64,000 nucleotides of DNA from Spartobacteria bacterium (GCA_947471565.1 CANIVT010000001.1:258612-322611); one strand, 5' to 3'; positions 55,026 through 64,000 are shown, numbered from the stretch's first letter. Translations and numbers: made by a program. The notes: generated by a model not told the origin, from the sequence alone.

Positions 55026-55268
55026 ATGAAAGCCGGCGTCCATCCCGATTATAACGACACGACCATCATCTGCGCCTGCGGAGCCGCCTACAAGACGCGC
55101 TCCACCAAGGACAACATCAAGATCGGTATCTGTGCCGCCTGCCACCCCTACTTCACCGGGGAGCAGAAGTTCATCGACACCGCAGGCCGAATCGAGAAGT
55201 TCACCCGCCGTTACGGCAATGTCCGCGCAACCCGCGCGACCAAGCCGAAGCTCGCCTCGCAGGCCTAG
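55026..55268 (+). CDS. rpmE: 50S ribosomal protein L31
   Basis: An 80-residue protein of the large ribosomal subunit. It has the zinc-type Cys set CACG...CAACHPYFTGEQKFIDTAGRIEKFTRRYG, typical of the zinc-binding L31 paralogue. A C-terminal Lys/Ala tail extends it slightly. It lies 67 bases after the aminotransferase. The 100-base gap to prfA is packed with hairpins. Confidence 0.96.
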   Translation: MKAGVHPDYNDTTIICACGAAYKTRSTKDNIKIGICAACHPYFTGEQKFIDTAGRIEKFTRRYGNVRATRATKPKLASQA

Positions 55269-55275
55269 CTTCCAC

Positions 55276-55359
55276 CTCCCGACCAAAAAGGTCGGGAGAC
55301 CCCCAAGGCTGCGGAGTTTTCCGCACCCTGGCTCTTCCCGATCCCCTTGATCGGGAAGA
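55276..55359 (+). promoter_or_regulatory. Three-hairpin leader between rpmE and prfA, SD inside the last stem
   Basis: Three perfect stems follow one another: CTCCCGACC/GGTCGGGAG with an A5 loop (55276-55298, 9 bp), TGCGGA/TCCGCA with a GTTT loop (55310-55325, 6 bp), and TCTTCCCGATC/GATCGGGAAGA with a CCCTT loop (55333-55359, 11 bp). The right arm of the third holds GGGAAG, ten bases before the prfA ATG, so the Shine-Dalgarno site would be hidden when it folds. A role in control of RF1 translation is inference. Confidence 0.6.
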
Positions 55360-55368
55360 CAAGACGTC

Positions 55369-56457
55369 ATGAACCTCGATTTCGCCCCGCTCATCGCCAA
55401 GCGCCGTGAGAGGTTTGCCGAGATGGAGAAGGCAGTCGCCGATCCGTCGCTTTTCGACGATGCCAAGAAGGCCCGGGAAGTTCTGCGTGAGCACGCCCGC
55501 CTGAAAGAGCTGCTCACGACCTGGGATGATCTGGCCCGTACCCGGACCCAGTTGGAGGAGAACCGGGAACTCGCCTCAGGCAACGATCCCGAGATGGCCG
55601 AACTCGCGTCGGCCGAGGTCCCGGAACTGGAGGCCAAAATCCCGAAACTCGAGCAGGCAGTCCTGGTCACGCTCCTCCCTCCCCAACCCGATGACGACCG
55701 CGATGCCATTGTGGAAATCCGTGCTGGCACCGGTGGCTCCGAGGCCGCGATTTTTGCCGGAGACCTCTACCGGATGTACACCCGCTACGCCGAGGCCGAG
55801 GGTCTGCGAACCGAATTGATTGAGGCCAGCCCCAGCGATGCCGGCGGCTACAAGGAAGTGATCTTTCAGGTCTTCGGCGAGGATGTCTTCCGCAGACTCC
55901 GCTACGAGAGCGGCGTGCACCGCGTCCAGCGGGTTCCCGCCACCGAGGCACAGGGACGCATCCACACCTCCACGGCAACGGTAGCCGTGCTCCCCGAGGC
56001 CGAGGAGGTCGATATCGAACTCCGCCCCCAGGATCTCCGTATCGAGGTCTGCCGCGCGGGCGGTCCCGGAGGCCAGGGCGTCAACACCACCGACTCCGCC
56101 GTCCAGGTGATGCACATCCCGACGGGAAAGATCGTCCGCTGTCAGGACGGCCGCAGTCAGCAAAAGAACAAGGAGAAGGCCCTCACGATTCTTCGTTCCC
56201 GACTCCTTGAGGAGAAGCGCGAGGAGGAGGCTGCCAAATACGCAGCCCATCGAAAGAGCCAGATCGGATCCGGCGGACGGGAGGAGAAGATCCGCACCTA
56301 TAACTTTCCCCAGAACCGCCTCACCGATCACCGCATCGGCCTGACCCTCTATAATCTGGACCGCGTCATGGAGGGGGAGATCGTCGACCTCATCGCTGCC
56401 ATCGAGGCAGCCGACACCCAGGAACGCCTGGAACATTCCGTCTCGGGGGGCAACTGA
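55369..56457 (+). CDS. prfA: Peptide chain release factor 1
   Basis: RF1 ends translation at UAA and UAG. The 362-residue protein has the stop-codon-reading P-A-T tripeptide (RVQRVPATEAQGRIHTSTATVAVLPE) and the GGQ motif (GGPGGQGVNTTDSAVQVMHIPTG) that triggers peptide release. It is followed after three bases by prmC, which methylates that Gln. The leader upstream hides the Shine-Dalgarno site in a hairpin. Confidence 0.97.
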   Translation: MNLDFAPLIAKRRERFAEMEKAVADPSLFDDAKKAREVLREHARLKELLTTWDDLARTRTQLEENRELASGNDPEMAELASAEVPELEAKIPKLEQAVLVTLLPPQPDDDRDAIVEIRAGTGGSEAAIFAGDLYRMYTRYAEAEGLRTELIEASPSDAGGYKEVIFQVFGEDVFRRLRYESGVHRVQRVPATEAQGRIHTSTATVAVLPEAEEVDIELRPQDLRIEVCRAGGPGGQGVNTTDSAVQVMHIPTGKIVRCQDGRSQQKNKEKALTILRSRLLEEKREEEAAKYAAHRKSQIGSGGREEKIRTYNFPQNRLTDHRIGLTLYNLDRVMEGEIVDLIAAIEAADTQERLEHSVSGGN

Positions 56458-56460
56458 TCC

Positions 56461-57303
56461 ATGGCAACGGCCATGATGCCCCTGCTGGATGTGCTCAAGG
56501 GAGCCTCGGAGTTCCTTGCCAAGCAGGGTGTGGAATCCCCGCGACTCAATGCCGAGCATCTGCTGGCCTATGTCCTGGGGATGAAACGTCTTGAGCTTTA
56601 TCTTCAGTTTGACCGCCCGCTCGGCGAGATGGAGCGCGCCCCTCTTCGGGACCTGATCCGCAAACGCGGCACGGGAATCCCTCTCCAGCATCTGCTGGGG
56701 ACGGTCGAGTTTTGCGGGCGGACGTTCCAAAGCGATGCCAGGGCCCTGATCCCGCGTCCCGAAACCGAACAACTCGTGGAGCGAGCCCTGACCTATGCGC
56801 CCCTCACCTCGATCCTCGATGTGGCAACCGGCAGCGGCGTGATCTCACTCTCCCTGTCCCTGGAGCGTCCCGAGGCCTCCGTCACGGCCACCGATATTTC
56901 ACCGGATGCTTTAGCACTGGCCCGAGGCAACGCCTTGTCGCTCGGAGCGGAGAGGGTCATTTTTCACGAGGTGGATCTCATGCCCCCCGGCGAGGAACGT
57001 TTTGATCTGATCACCGCCAATCTCCCCTACATCCCGAGCGCCGAGATCCCGACGCTCAGCAGGGAGGTGCAACATGATCCCCTGCTGGCACTGGACGGAG
57101 GAACCGACGGTCTCGACCTTGTCCGCCGCCTCGCCCCCCTGGCCGCCGCACGGTTGAATCCGGGGGGGCATCTTCTTCTCGAGATCGGCATGGGCCAGGC
57201 GGAGGCCGTCACCGAGTGCCTCGCGAGCCATAATTATCGCGACATCGCAGCCCTCCCCGATTACCAAGGAACCCTCAGATTCATCGAAGCAGTCCATGGA
57301 TAA
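56461..57303 (+). CDS. prmC: Peptide chain release factor N5-glutamine methyltransferase
   Basis: PrmC methylates the GGQ Gln of RF1 and RF2 with SAM, which raises release efficiency. The 280-residue product has the N-terminal helical domain, then the SAM fold (ILDVATGSGVISLSLSLERP). The substrate motif NPPY appears as NLPY in LITANLPYIPSAEIPTLSREV. It starts three bases after prfA and ends eight bases inside murA, so prfA-prmC-murA is one operon. Confidence 0.94.
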   Translation: MATAMMPLLDVLKGASEFLAKQGVESPRLNAEHLLAYVLGMKRLELYLQFDRPLGEMERAPLRDLIRKRGTGIPLQHLLGTVEFCGRTFQSDARALIPRPETEQLVERALTYAPLTSILDVATGSGVISLSLSLERPEASVTATDISPDALALARGNALSLGAERVIFHEVDLMPPGEERFDLITANLPYIPSAEIPTLSREVQHDPLLALDGGTDGLDLVRRLAPLAAARLNPGGHLLLEIGMGQAEAVTECLASHNYRDIAALPDYQGTLRFIEAVHG

Positions 57304-58555
57304 GATTCTCGTACACGGCGGCCGCTCCCTCGAGGGCGAAGTCCGCATCGGCGGTTCCAAAAACTCCGCCCTCCCGATCCTAGCCGCCACACTCCTGACC
57401 AAGGAGAAGTGCGTCATCGACCGCGTTCCCGACCTGAGCGACATCCATTACATGCTCACCATCCTTGGCCGTCTCGGGGCCGAAGTGGAACGCGCCAGCG
57501 GCGTCGTGCAGATCCGTGCCGAGAAGATCATCACCGAGGCACCCTATGAGATCGTCCGCAAGATGCGCGCCTCGGTCTGCGTCCTCGGCCCGCTGCTCGG
57601 CCGTGAGAAATCCGCCAAGGTCTCCCTGCCGGGCGGCTGCGTGATCGGAGACCGCCCGATCGACCTTCATCTGAAGGGATTCGAAGCACTCGGAGCCAAG
57701 GTCACGGTCAAGGGAGGAGATATCATCCTATCCGCCGATAAGCTGACCGGCGCCCGCATCAACCTGCGCGGCCGTCACGGCCCAACCGTTCTGGGCACAG
57801 GAAACGTCATGATGGCCGCCGTCCTCGCCGAAGGAACGACCATCATCGAAGGCGCCGCCGAGGAACCCGAGGTGATCGATCTGGCAGCCTTTCTCACAGC
57901 CATGGGGGCTCGGATCTCCGGAGCGGGCACCCAGCGCATCGAAATCGAGGGTGTCAAGGAACTCCATGGTGCCAAGCACTCTGTGATTCCAGACCGCATC
58001 GAGGCGGGCACCTTCCTCGTGGCCGGAGCCATCGCCGGAAAGCGCGTCACCATCACTCGGACCGAACCACGCCACCTGGAGGCGGTCCTCAAGGCGCTCA
58101 AAACCGCCGGATTCGACCTCTCGCTCACCTCGGACAGCGTGACAATCTCACCGAACGGTGCTCGCCGCCCCCTTCATCTGGAGACCCTCCCCTACCCCGG
58201 TTTCCCCACCGACATGCAGGCCCAGTTCTGTGCCATGCTTGCCACCATGGAGGGAACCAGCGTGGTGACCGAAACCGTTTTTCCCCAGCGCTTCATGCAC
58301 GTGGCCGAACTCAAGCGCATGGGAGCCACCATCGAACTGGATGACCACCGTGCTACCATCCATGGCGTGGAACGGCTCAGCGGAGCTCCCGTCATGGCGA
58401 GCGACCTGCGTGCTTCCGCAGCCCTCGTGTTGGCCGCCCTACCTGCCGACGGGATCACCGAGATCAACCGCGTCTACCACATCGATCGAGGCTATGAAGC
58501 GATCGACGAGAAGTTGAATGCCCTAGGCGCTCATATCGAGCGCGTCAAAGCGTAG
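57296..58555 (+). CDS. murA: UDP-N-acetylglucosamine 1-carboxyvinyltransferase
   Basis: MurA adds enolpyruvate from PEP to UDP-GlcNAc, the first committed step of peptidoglycan synthesis. The 419-residue enzyme has GGSKNSALPILAATLLT at the N terminus and the catalytic Cys loop LPGGCVIGDRPIDLHL. Because Cys is present (not Asp), fosfomycin sensitivity is expected from family knowledge. The start lies inside prmC. A strong bidirectional terminator (58705-58741) follows. Confidence 0.97.
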   Translation: MDKILVHGGRSLEGEVRIGGSKNSALPILAATLLTKEKCVIDRVPDLSDIHYMLTILGRLGAEVERASGVVQIRAEKIITEAPYEIVRKMRASVCVLGPLLGREKSAKVSLPGGCVIGDRPIDLHLKGFEALGAKVTVKGGDIILSADKLTGARINLRGRHGPTVLGTGNVMMAAVLAEGTTIIEGAAEEPEVIDLAAFLTAMGARISGAGTQRIEIEGVKELHGAKHSVIPDRIEAGTFLVAGAIAGKRVTITRTEPRHLEAVLKALKTAGFDLSLTSDSVTISPNGARRPLHLETLPYPGFPTDMQAQFCAMLATMEGTSVVTETVFPQRFMHVAELKRMGATIELDDHRATIHGVERLSGAPVMASDLRASAALVLAALPADGITEINRVYHIDRGYEAIDEKLNALGAHIERVKA

Positions 58556-58577
58556 TCTTGGAATTTTGGCGCCGCAG

Positions 58578-58688
58578 GGTGTTCTCTTGCGCTCGCAGTA
58601 GCTCTACTACAGCTTCGCTTGGCGGCCTACTGCTGCATCCAAACCTCCAAGCCCTAAGAATTTCATCAATTGCCCCGAAGAGAACACC
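58578..58688. other. Inverted-repeat block between murA and tkt
   Basis: GGTGTTCTCTT (58578-58588) and AAGAGAACACC (58678-58688) are a perfect 11-bp inverted pair around a 111-base block. An inner pair GCAGTAG/CTACTGC (58595-58601, 58627-58633) lies inside. The block sits just before the terminator. An open frame from 58558 runs into the terminator and is not counted as a gene. Confidence 0.45.
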
Positions 58689-58704
58689 AATTGCAGCAAA
58701 TATA

Positions 58705-58741
58705 AAAAAGCCCTCACGGATTTACTCCGTGAGGGCTTTTT
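58705..58741. terminator. Bidirectional Rho-independent terminator between murA and tkt
   Basis: A 16-bp perfect stem, AAAAAGCCCTCACGGA against TCCGTGAGGGCTTTTT, with a TTTAC loop. The A and T runs at either side make it work for both convergent genes. Confidence 0.9.
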
Positions 58742-58758
58742 GATGAAGGGGTGAAACC

Positions 58759-60732
58759 TTAGAGAGACTTGGCAGCGGCCACCACGTTCTCAACGGTCAT
58801 GCCGAGTTCCTTAAGGACAGTCGAACCGGGAGCGCTCAGGCCGAAGCGGTCGATCGCCACGGTCTTGCCATCAAGGCCGACATAGCGGAACCAGGGATCG
58901 GAAATACCGGCCTCGATGGAGACGCGCTTGCGGCACTTGGCAGGAAGTACGTCCTCGCGGTAGGCCGCGTCCTGGCGCTCGAACTGCTCCATGCAGGGCA
59001 TGGAGACGACGCGGGTGCCGGCACCGAGTTGCTTGGCAGCCTCGAGGGCCACGGAGAGCTCGCTGCCGCAGGAAAGGATGATGAGTTCGAGGGTGGCGGT
59101 CTCCTTGCGGGCGACATAACCACCACGCAGGACACCCTGACGGCGAGTCTCTACGGGAATCTCGTTGAGGTTCGGCAGGTTCTGGCGGCAGAGCGATAGG
59201 AGGGTCGGCCCATCGGTGTGGGTCATCGCGGCGACAAAGGCGCCGGTGGTCTCCTCGGGATCAGCCGGGCGAATCACATCAAGACCGGGGATCGCACGAA
59301 GGGCAGCGACCGTTTCCACCGGTTCGTGGGTCGGTCCGTCCTCACCGACGGCGACCGAATCGTGGGTGAAGATGTAGGTGGTCGGGAGCTTTGAGAGCGC
59401 GGCGACGCGGATCGAGGGACGGCCGTAATCGCTGAAGACCAGGAAGGTGGCGCCTGCGATACGGAAGATGCCGTCGTAGGCGTAGCCGTTCATGATGGCG
59501 CACATGGCGTGCTCACGGATACCGAAGTGGATGTTGCGTCCCTCGCGGTTCTGGTCGGTGAAATCGCCACCTCCCTCGATGTAGTTGAGGGTGGAGCCAA
59601 AGAGGTCAGCGCTGCCGCTGACGAGCAGGGGCATGGCCTTAGCGATGGGCTGGAGGACAATGCTGCCAGCCTTGCGGGTAGCGATCGTCTCCTCGGGCTT
59701 GAAGGCAGGGATCGCGGCGAAGAGATCGGGAACCTTCTGTTCGATACCCGAGTCGAGAAGGGCGGCGAGTTCCGCGTTGGCGGAGCGCCATGCGGCGAAT
59801 TCCTTCTGCCATGCGGCGTGGGCCTCGGAGCGCTTCTTCTTGAGATCAGCGAAGTAAGCGGTGACCTCGGGAGAGATGAAGAATTTTTCGTCAGGGAGAC
59901 CAAGCCCCTTGCGGGACTCGTCGGAGAACTTCACACCGGCCTCACCATGGGCCTTGTTGGTGCCTTCGACCTGAGGGATACCCTTTCCGATGATGGTCTT
60001 GCAGATGATAATGTGGGGCTTGCCCTTGGTGGCCTTGGCCTTGTTAAAGGCCGTAAGGATCTCCTCGAGATTGTGGCCGTCGATCATCTGGACGTGCCAG
60101 CCATAGGCGGCATAGCGTGCGCCCACATCCTCGCTCTGGCTGACATTCAGCATCGCGTCGAGGGTGACGTTGTTGGAATCGAAGAAAACAATCAGGTTGT
60201 CGAGGCCGAGGTGACCCGCCAGCGAGGAGGCCTCCGCGGAGACGCCTTCCTGGAGACAGCCATCACCGCAAAGAGCGACGACATGGTTGTCCAAGATGGT
60301 GTGCTGGGGCGTGTTGAACCGGGCTGCTGCCATTTTCTGAGACATGGCGTAGCCGACGGCGTTGGCAACTCCCTGACCGAGGGGGCCGGTGGTCGCCTCA
60401 ACACCCGGGGTCTCGTGGAACTCGGGATGGCCGGGGGTGATGCTGTGGAGCTGACGGAACTTCTTCACCTGATCCAGGCTGAGATCAAAGCCCGAAAGGT
60501 GGAGCCAGGAGTAAAGGAACATGCTGCCGTGGCCGGCGGAGAGGATGAAGCGGTCTCGGTTGATCCAGCGCGGATTGGCCGGATCGATCTGCAGGGCCTG
60601 ACCGAAAAGGACGGCACCGATGTCGGCCGAACCGAGGGGGAGGCCGAGGTGACCGGATTTGCAGGCGGAAACGGCGTCAATGGCGAGGCCGCGCGCGTCG
60701 CGGGCGGCGAGTTCAAGGATCTGGGTATTCAT
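58759..60732 (-). CDS. tkt: Transketolase
   Basis: This thiamine-diphosphate enzyme moves two-carbon units between sugar phosphates in the pentose phosphate pathway. The 657 residues have the N-terminal TPP domain ([54 protein letters not shown]), the middle domain ([18 protein letters not shown], and [37 protein letters not shown]) and the C-terminal regulatory domain. The ATG at 60732 is chosen; a longer frame to 60783 lacks homology. The terminator between it and murA serves both. Confidence 0.95.
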   Translation of the reverse strand: MNTQILELAARDARGLAIDAVSACKSGHLGLPLGSADIGAVLFGQALQIDPANPRWINRDRFILSAGHGSMFLYSWLHLSGFDLSLDQVKKFRQLHSITPGHPEFHETPGVEATTGPLGQGVANAVGYAMSQKMAAARFNTPQHTILDNHVVALCGDGCLQEGVSAEASSLAGHLGLDNLIVFFDSNNVTLDAMLNVSQSEDVGARYAAYGWHVQMIDGHNLEEILTAFNKAKATKGKPHIIICKTIIGKGIPQVEGTNKAHGEAGVKFSDESRKGLGLPDEKFFISPEVTAYFADLKKKRSEAHAAWQKEFAAWRSANAELAALLDSGIEQKVPDLFAAIPAFKPEETIATRKAGSIVLQPIAKAMPLLVSGSADLFGSTLNYIEGGGDFTDQNREGRNIHFGIREHAMCAIMNGYAYDGIFRIAGATFLVFSDYGRPSIRVAALSKLPTTYIFTHDSVAVGEDGPTHEPVETVAALRAIPGLDVIRPADPEETTGAFVAAMTHTDGPTLLSLCRQNLPNLNEIPVETRRQGVLRGGYVARKETATLELIILSCGSELSVALEAAKQLGAGTRVVSMPCMEQFERQDAAYREDVLPAKCRKRVSIEAGISDPWFRYVGLDGKTVAIDRFGLSAPGSTVLKELGMTVENVVAAAKSL

Positions 60733-60823
60733 AAAATAGGCCCTCCAGAACAAACGGAGCGCCCCTCTTTGGCAAGCCTCCAAGAGGCACTTTTTCGCCT
60801 TCTTTTTCGCCTTGTGGAGGCTC

Positions 60824-61873
60824 TTAGGCCGCCGGCTGCTGCTGGGTCAGGCAGTGGAAAGCCCCTAATCCCCAGATCAGTTCCCGGCAATCGATCGGGC
60901 GGATCATCCTTGTGGGAAAGAGTCCCGCCAGTAAATCGGCGGCCACGGCATCGGACTCCCCTCCGAATGCGGGCATCAGGACCGACTCGTTGGCGATGTA
61001 GAAATTGGCATGGCTGGCCGGGAGCCTCAGCCCCTCACGGTCGATCCGCGGTGGCATCGGCATTTCCAGAACATTGAGCGGGGTTCCATCGGCAAGAGTC
61101 ATCTCCAAAAGACGCTCCAGATTCTCCCTGAGGGGAAGGTGATTGGGGTCGCCGTGATGAGGTTCGACCACAGTGACGACAGTATCGCGGGACACAAAAC
61201 GTGTGATGTCATCCACATGTCCGTCGGTATCGTCTCCCTCGATGCCGTCACCGAGCCAGAGGATCTTTTCCACACCGAGATAGTCGCTAAGTCCCTGCTC
61301 GATCTGCTCGCGGGACATGGAGGGATTCCGGTTGGGATTGAGGAGGCAGGACTCGGTGGTCAGGAGGGTGCCCTCCCCGTTTGGATCCACGGATCCTCCC
61401 TCAAGAATGAATCCGGGGTTAAAGAGCGGGAGTCCAAGATCCCGGGCGATCCTTGTCGGAACAATATCATCCGAGTCATAGGGGGGATACTTTCCACCCC
61501 AGGCATTGTAGCCAAAATCATTGATGGCCAGCGAGGGATTCCCCGACCTCTTCACAAAAATCGGGCCATGGTCACGGCACCACGGCTCATTGGTCGGATG
61601 ATGATGAAACTCGATCCGTTCCATCGGCGCAGCCTTGGAGAGATACCCGCTCACCTCGCGCTCCTGCTCAACGGAAGAGATATTGATTCGGAGAATTTCC
61701 GACTCGGCCAGCGCGGCCGCCATCTTCACCAACGTGGGAACAACACGATCATAGCTTTCGGGAAAACTCTGTCCCGCGGCATGAGGCCAGGAAATCCAGG
61801 TCGCCTCGTGGAGATCCCACTCAGCCGGCATGCGATAGCCGAGCGAACGTGGCGTGGCGGCGCGATCCGTCAC
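60824..61873 (-). CDS. Agmatine deiminase family protein
   Basis: Members hydrolyse agmatine to N-carbamoylputrescine, in a route to putrescine, or act on peptidyl-arginine. The catalytic Cys near the C terminus is in [13 protein letters not shown]. Other family residues are in [44 protein letters not shown] and [17 protein letters not shown]. Start uncertain: GTG 61873 (349 residues) is used here, but TTG 61885 and ATG 61831 ([17 protein letters not shown]) are also possible. It lies between tkt and trxA. No partner aguB is nearby. Confidence 0.88.
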   Translation of the reverse strand: MTDRAATPRSLGYRMPAEWDLHEATWISWPHAAGQSFPESYDRVVPTLVKMAAALAESEILRINISSVEQEREVSGYLSKAAPMERIEFHHHPTNEPWCRDHGPIFVKRSGNPSLAINDFGYNAWGGKYPPYDSDDIVPTRIARDLGLPLFNPGFILEGGSVDPNGEGTLLTTESCLLNPNRNPSMSREQIEQGLSDYLGVEKILWLGDGIEGDDTDGHVDDITRFVSRDTVVTVVEPHHGDPNHLPLRENLERLLEMTLADGTPLNVLEMPMPPRIDREGLRLPASHANFYIANESVLMPAFGGESDAVAADLLAGLFPTRMIRPIDCRELIWGLGAFHCLTQQQPAA

Positions 61874-61906
61874 AACCGGAAACAACTTCTCGGGATTAAC
61901 CGGAAA

Positions 61907-62230
61907 TCAGAGTGCCTGGAGCTTGGCAAGCAAGGCGGCCTTGGATGCCAGTCCGGTGGAACGGTCAACCAACTGGCCGTTCTTGAAAATGATCAGTGTG
62001 GGGATCGAGGTCACGTTATGGGCGGCGGCGATGCCGGGGGCCTCGTCCACATTCACCTTCGCGACGGTCACCTTGCCTGCAAGCTCCTTGCCGAGTTCCT
62101 CGATCACGGGTGCGATCATGCGGCAAGGACCGCACCAGGGAGCCCAAAAATCGACGAGAAGCGCCGCCGAGGAAGTCACGGCGGAGTCGAAATTGGAATC
62201 GTTCAGTTCAAGGACGTGTTCGGAAGCCAT
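61907..62230 (-). CDS. trxA: Thioredoxin
   Basis: A 107-residue thiol-disulfide oxidoreductase. The active site is WAPWCGPCRMIAPVIEEL with the CGPC pair. TSIPTLIIFKNGQ holds the cis-Pro. It reduces cytosolic disulfides and feeds ribonucleotide reductase and peroxidases. It lies just downstream of the Pro-rich gene, 30 bases away, and 33 bases upstream of the agmatine deiminase, on the same strand. Confidence 0.96.
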   Translation of the reverse strand: MASEHVLELNDSNFDSAVTSSAALLVDFWAPWCGPCRMIAPVIEELGKELAGKVTVAKVNVDEAPGIAAAHNVTSIPTLIIFKNGQLVDRSTGLASKAALLAKLQAL

Positions 62231-62260
62231 GATAGGTGCTGGTGTGTTGGGATGTTCGGT

Positions 62261-62992
62261 TCAGGAAATAAATGTCCAAATCTGGATCCCGAGTGCAGCG
62301 AGTGCGAGCACTGCAGCGGCGATCAGGAAAGGCAACGGAATCCCGGAGGAATCGTCGCCGGCATCAACCTCGTCGACACCCTCCGTCAGGGTGGCTTCGG
62401 CGATCCTGGAGGCCGAAGCGGCAGGTTTAGCATCGACGGGCTTGCCATCGTTGTCAGCCTTCGGGGCATCGGAACCGACGGCAGCAGCAGGCTTGCGCAC
62501 CGCGGTGGCGGGGGCAGGCGCCTGTTGCAGCTTGATCGTGGCCTGAGGCATCGGCTTGGCGGGAGCGGCCGGGGCAACATGTTCCGGCTTCAATGCCGTA
62601 GCGGGAGCCGCAGGAGCGGAAGCAGGAGTGGGTGGTTTGGCCACAGGAGGCACCGAGGCAGGTGGTACCGCGCCAAGCGGCTTGGGTACGGGAGTACCCC
62701 CACCCACTGCGGCAACAGCGGGAACAACAGAGCCGGCCGGAGCAGGTGGCTTGGGAGCGGAAGGGGCAGGCGGTGCTGAAGGAATCGCGGCGGGAGGCTT
62801 GAGAGGTCCGGGAGGCACGGGAGCTCCTCCAGCGGGAGCAGAAGTCGGGGGCTTGATCGGCCCCGGAGGCACAGGGGCACCACCCGTGGGCGCGGGCGCG
62901 GGAATAGGCTTGGGAGGAAGCTTCAGCGGAGGAAGCTTCACGGGGCCTCCCGGGGAAGGCGGTGGATTGGAAGATGGGGGGGTATCGCTCAC
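62261..62992 (-). CDS. Pro/Ala-rich protein with one C-terminal membrane helix
   Basis: A 243-residue protein. Residues 1-165 are almost wholly Pro/Ala/Gly/Lys (for example PPLKLPPKPIPAPAPTGG, with GGAPVPPGPIKPP repeated), a likely extended linker. Residues 170-210 are polar and acidic. A membrane helix (PLPFLIAAAVLALAALGIQIW) lies at the very end, with its C terminus at FIS. The linker should hang in the cytosol with a tail anchor in the membrane. Its compositional bias makes it homology-poor. Function unknown. Confidence 0.65.
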   Translation of the reverse strand: MSDTPPSSNPPPSPGGPVKLPPLKLPPKPIPAPAPTGGAPVPPGPIKPPTSAPAGGAPVPPGPLKPPAAIPSAPPAPSAPKPPAPAGSVVPAVAAVGGGTPVPKPLGAVPPASVPPVAKPPTPASAPAAPATALKPEHVAPAAPAKPMPQATIKLQQAPAPATAVRKPAAAVGSDAPKADNDGKPVDAKPAASASRIAEATLTEGVDEVDAGDDSSGIPLPFLIAAAVLALAALGIQIWTFIS

Positions 62993-63072
62993 GTTGAAAA
63001 AAAGAGTGATGAATTAAAAAAGGAACAGGGTTTCTCTGTCAATGCACATGAGGAAATATCACGAAACGGGAA

Positions 63073-64000
63073 TCACTCCCGATCCATGATCCTGGCGGTC
63101 CTTGTCCCTTGGATCTGATTGGCCAGATCATTCAGGATATTGAGGGCCTCGGCCTTGATCGGGTCGGGTGCGGGACCTTCGTCTTCCTTCTCATCGTCGC
63201 CATCAGCTCCGTCCGCGGCTTTAGCCGCTTTTTCGGCCTTCAGCTTTCCTTTGACCGTGACCCTGGGCAACTTTTCCTTCTCGACCGTATCGAGAGTCAC
63301 TTCATAGGCAACGGGTTCGGGGCGAGGCGTTTTTTTGCGGTCGGCCAGTCGCGACTTCTTCATCTGCTTGTCCTTTGCCATTTCATCCCGACGTTGCTTC
63401 TCATTGAGGGAAAGCTGGTTCAGGGAGAGCTTCTCGCGAAAGCGTTTCATGTCCTCGTTGATGTAGGCGAACTCGGCATCTTGGGAGACACGCTCGGAGG
63501 AACGGTTTTTCAACTCCTCGATCAGCGGGCTGGTGAAGGTGAAATGACGAACGGGCTGGGGATCCACCTCATCGTAGGCCAGCGGATTGGGCAACGAACT
63601 CTCGCCGATCTCCGCGGTGTCGGTGGTGGAGGGAAGCACGATGTCGGAAAGCACCCCGCGGTGCTGCGTTGATCCCCCGGAAACCCGGTAAAACTTCTGG
63701 ATGGTGAGTTTGAGCGATCCGGCCTTGGCTCCCTGGTCGTGGAAGAGCGGCATGAACTTGCCGACATCGAGCAGGGTCTGCACCGTTCCCTTGCCGAAAC
63801 TCCGCTCGTCCCCGACGATCACCGCCCTCCCGTAATCCTGAAGGGCGGCGGCGAAGATTTCGCTGGCGGAGGCGCTGAGTCGGTTGACCAAGACGATCAC
63901 CGGACCGGTGTAAAAGGGTTCTTTCTCGTCGTCGCGAGCGACGCTGACCCTTCCCGTGGCATCCTTGGCCTGGACAACAGGGCCAGCCCCGACAAAAAGC
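63073..64000 (-). CDS. Tail-specific S41 (Prc-type) protease, C-terminal part, 5' end outside the window
   Basis: The frame continues through the right edge (upstream residues FVGAGPVVQAKDATGRVSVARDDEKEPFYTGP). The S41 catalytic Ser is in VNRLSASASEIFAAALQD, and the Lys is in ERSFGKGTVQTL. The final 150 residues have a long basic coiled helix (LSLNEKQRRDEMAKDKQMKK) and an acidic linker, like the DUF3340 domain of Prc. Prc-like enzymes cut periplasmic proteins after nonpolar tails. Upstream PDZ domain not visible. It is 80 bases from the Pro-rich gene. Confidence 0.9.
   Translation of the reverse strand, partial: LFVGAGPVVQAKDATGRVSVARDDEKEPFYTGPVIVLVNRLSASASEIFAAALQDYGRAVIVGDERSFGKGTVQTLLDVGKFMPLFHDQGAKAGSLKLTIQKFYRVSGGSTQHRGVLSDIVLPSTTDTAEIGESSLPNPLAYDEVDPQPVRHFTFTSPLIEELKNRSSERVSQDAEFAYINEDMKRFREKLSLNQLSLNEKQRRDEMAKDKQMKKSRLADRKKTPRPEPVAYEVTLDTVEKEKLPRVTVKGKLKAEKAAKAADGADGDDEKEDEGPAPDPIKAEALNILNDLANQIQGTRTARIMDRE

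Noticed and set aside
58558-58743. Small open frame between murA and tkt
   Set aside because: It runs through the inverted repeat and the terminator stem, has no SD and no family sign.
59509-61077. A very long open frame (over 500 codons) opposite tkt and the agmatine deiminase
   Set aside because: It is a mirror of GC-rich codon use on the opposite strand. The tkt and deiminase proteins have complete family motifs in their own frame, and the mirror has no recognisable domain.
61010-62779. A long open frame of about 590 codons opposite the deiminase, trxA and the Pro-rich gene
   Set aside because: Same reason: trxA has a full WCGPC motif on the other strand and the frame spans three genes without any domain.

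Overview
The window is chromosomal DNA of roughly 58-60 % GC with tightly packed genes and many 4-base start/stop overlaps. It best fits a free-living Gram-negative bacterium of the Verrucomicrobiota (PVC) group. I infer this from the gene mix: a TIGR03790-type secreted protein, an S41/Prc protease, a cytochrome bd oxidase, outer-membrane barrels and a sigma-70 factor with a long Lys/Ala/Pro tail. No rRNA gene was available to confirm it. There is no prophage, integrase, transposase gene or CRISPR array.

Layout. 1-8.9 kb: folate and pantothenate genes (folK, panB), a cation-diffusion transporter, a SulP anion transporter, a methyltransferase, ppnP, two secreted proteins of unknown role and a ROK sugar kinase. 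8.9-11.3 kb: a structured gene-free stretch, tRNA-Ala(CGC), a START-like secreted protein with a TauE/SafE exporter, then a 274-bp transposase-less element with a CTAA target duplication. 11.3-20.4 kb: dnaG-rpoD, a small membrane protein, an L,D-transpeptidase, hemW and cydAB. 20.5-35.1 kb: an odd tRNA with anticodon UAA but no long variable arm, then a large surface-polysaccharide and cyclic-di-GMP island. 35.1-50.6 kb: a hydrolase/phosphoribosyltransferase/erythromycin-esterase operon, a dicarboxylate symporter, TIGR03790 plus MBL pair, recN, unknown membrane and DUF885 proteins, proA, acylphosphatase, an ABC ATPase and bioD. 50.6-53.8 kb: an accessory strip with two toxin-antitoxin modules, a RelE-like protein and many repeats. 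53.8-64 kb: aminotransferase, rpmE-prfA-prmC-murA, transketolase, agmatine deiminase, thioredoxin, a Pro-rich membrane protein and the end of a tail-specific protease.

How the genes work together. The most interesting unit is 20.6-35.1 kb. It holds a receiver-LuxR regulator with Glu at the phosphoacceptor position, a sugar-nucleotide epimerase, a YaiO-like outer-membrane barrel, a membrane-anchored HEAT-repeat protein, a processive-type family 2 glycosyltransferase and a UDP-sugar dehydrogenase. Three cyclic-di-GMP genes follow directly (two tandem GAF-GGDEF-EAL proteins and one membrane GGDEF protein). I read it as a synthase-dependent, uronic-acid-containing exopolysaccharide system under cyclic-di-GMP control, with no PilZ, BcsB or PgaB-like gene visible.

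Across the window, intergenic gaps carry several families of short degenerate tandem repeats. Each usually has a purine-rich arm on the left and its pyrimidine-rich reverse complement on the right. They often run right up to start or stop codons. One family brackets a GxxExxY (PD-(D/E)XK) gene with a perfect 18-bp inverted repeat, and another forms a direct repeat on both sides of a toxin-antitoxin pair.
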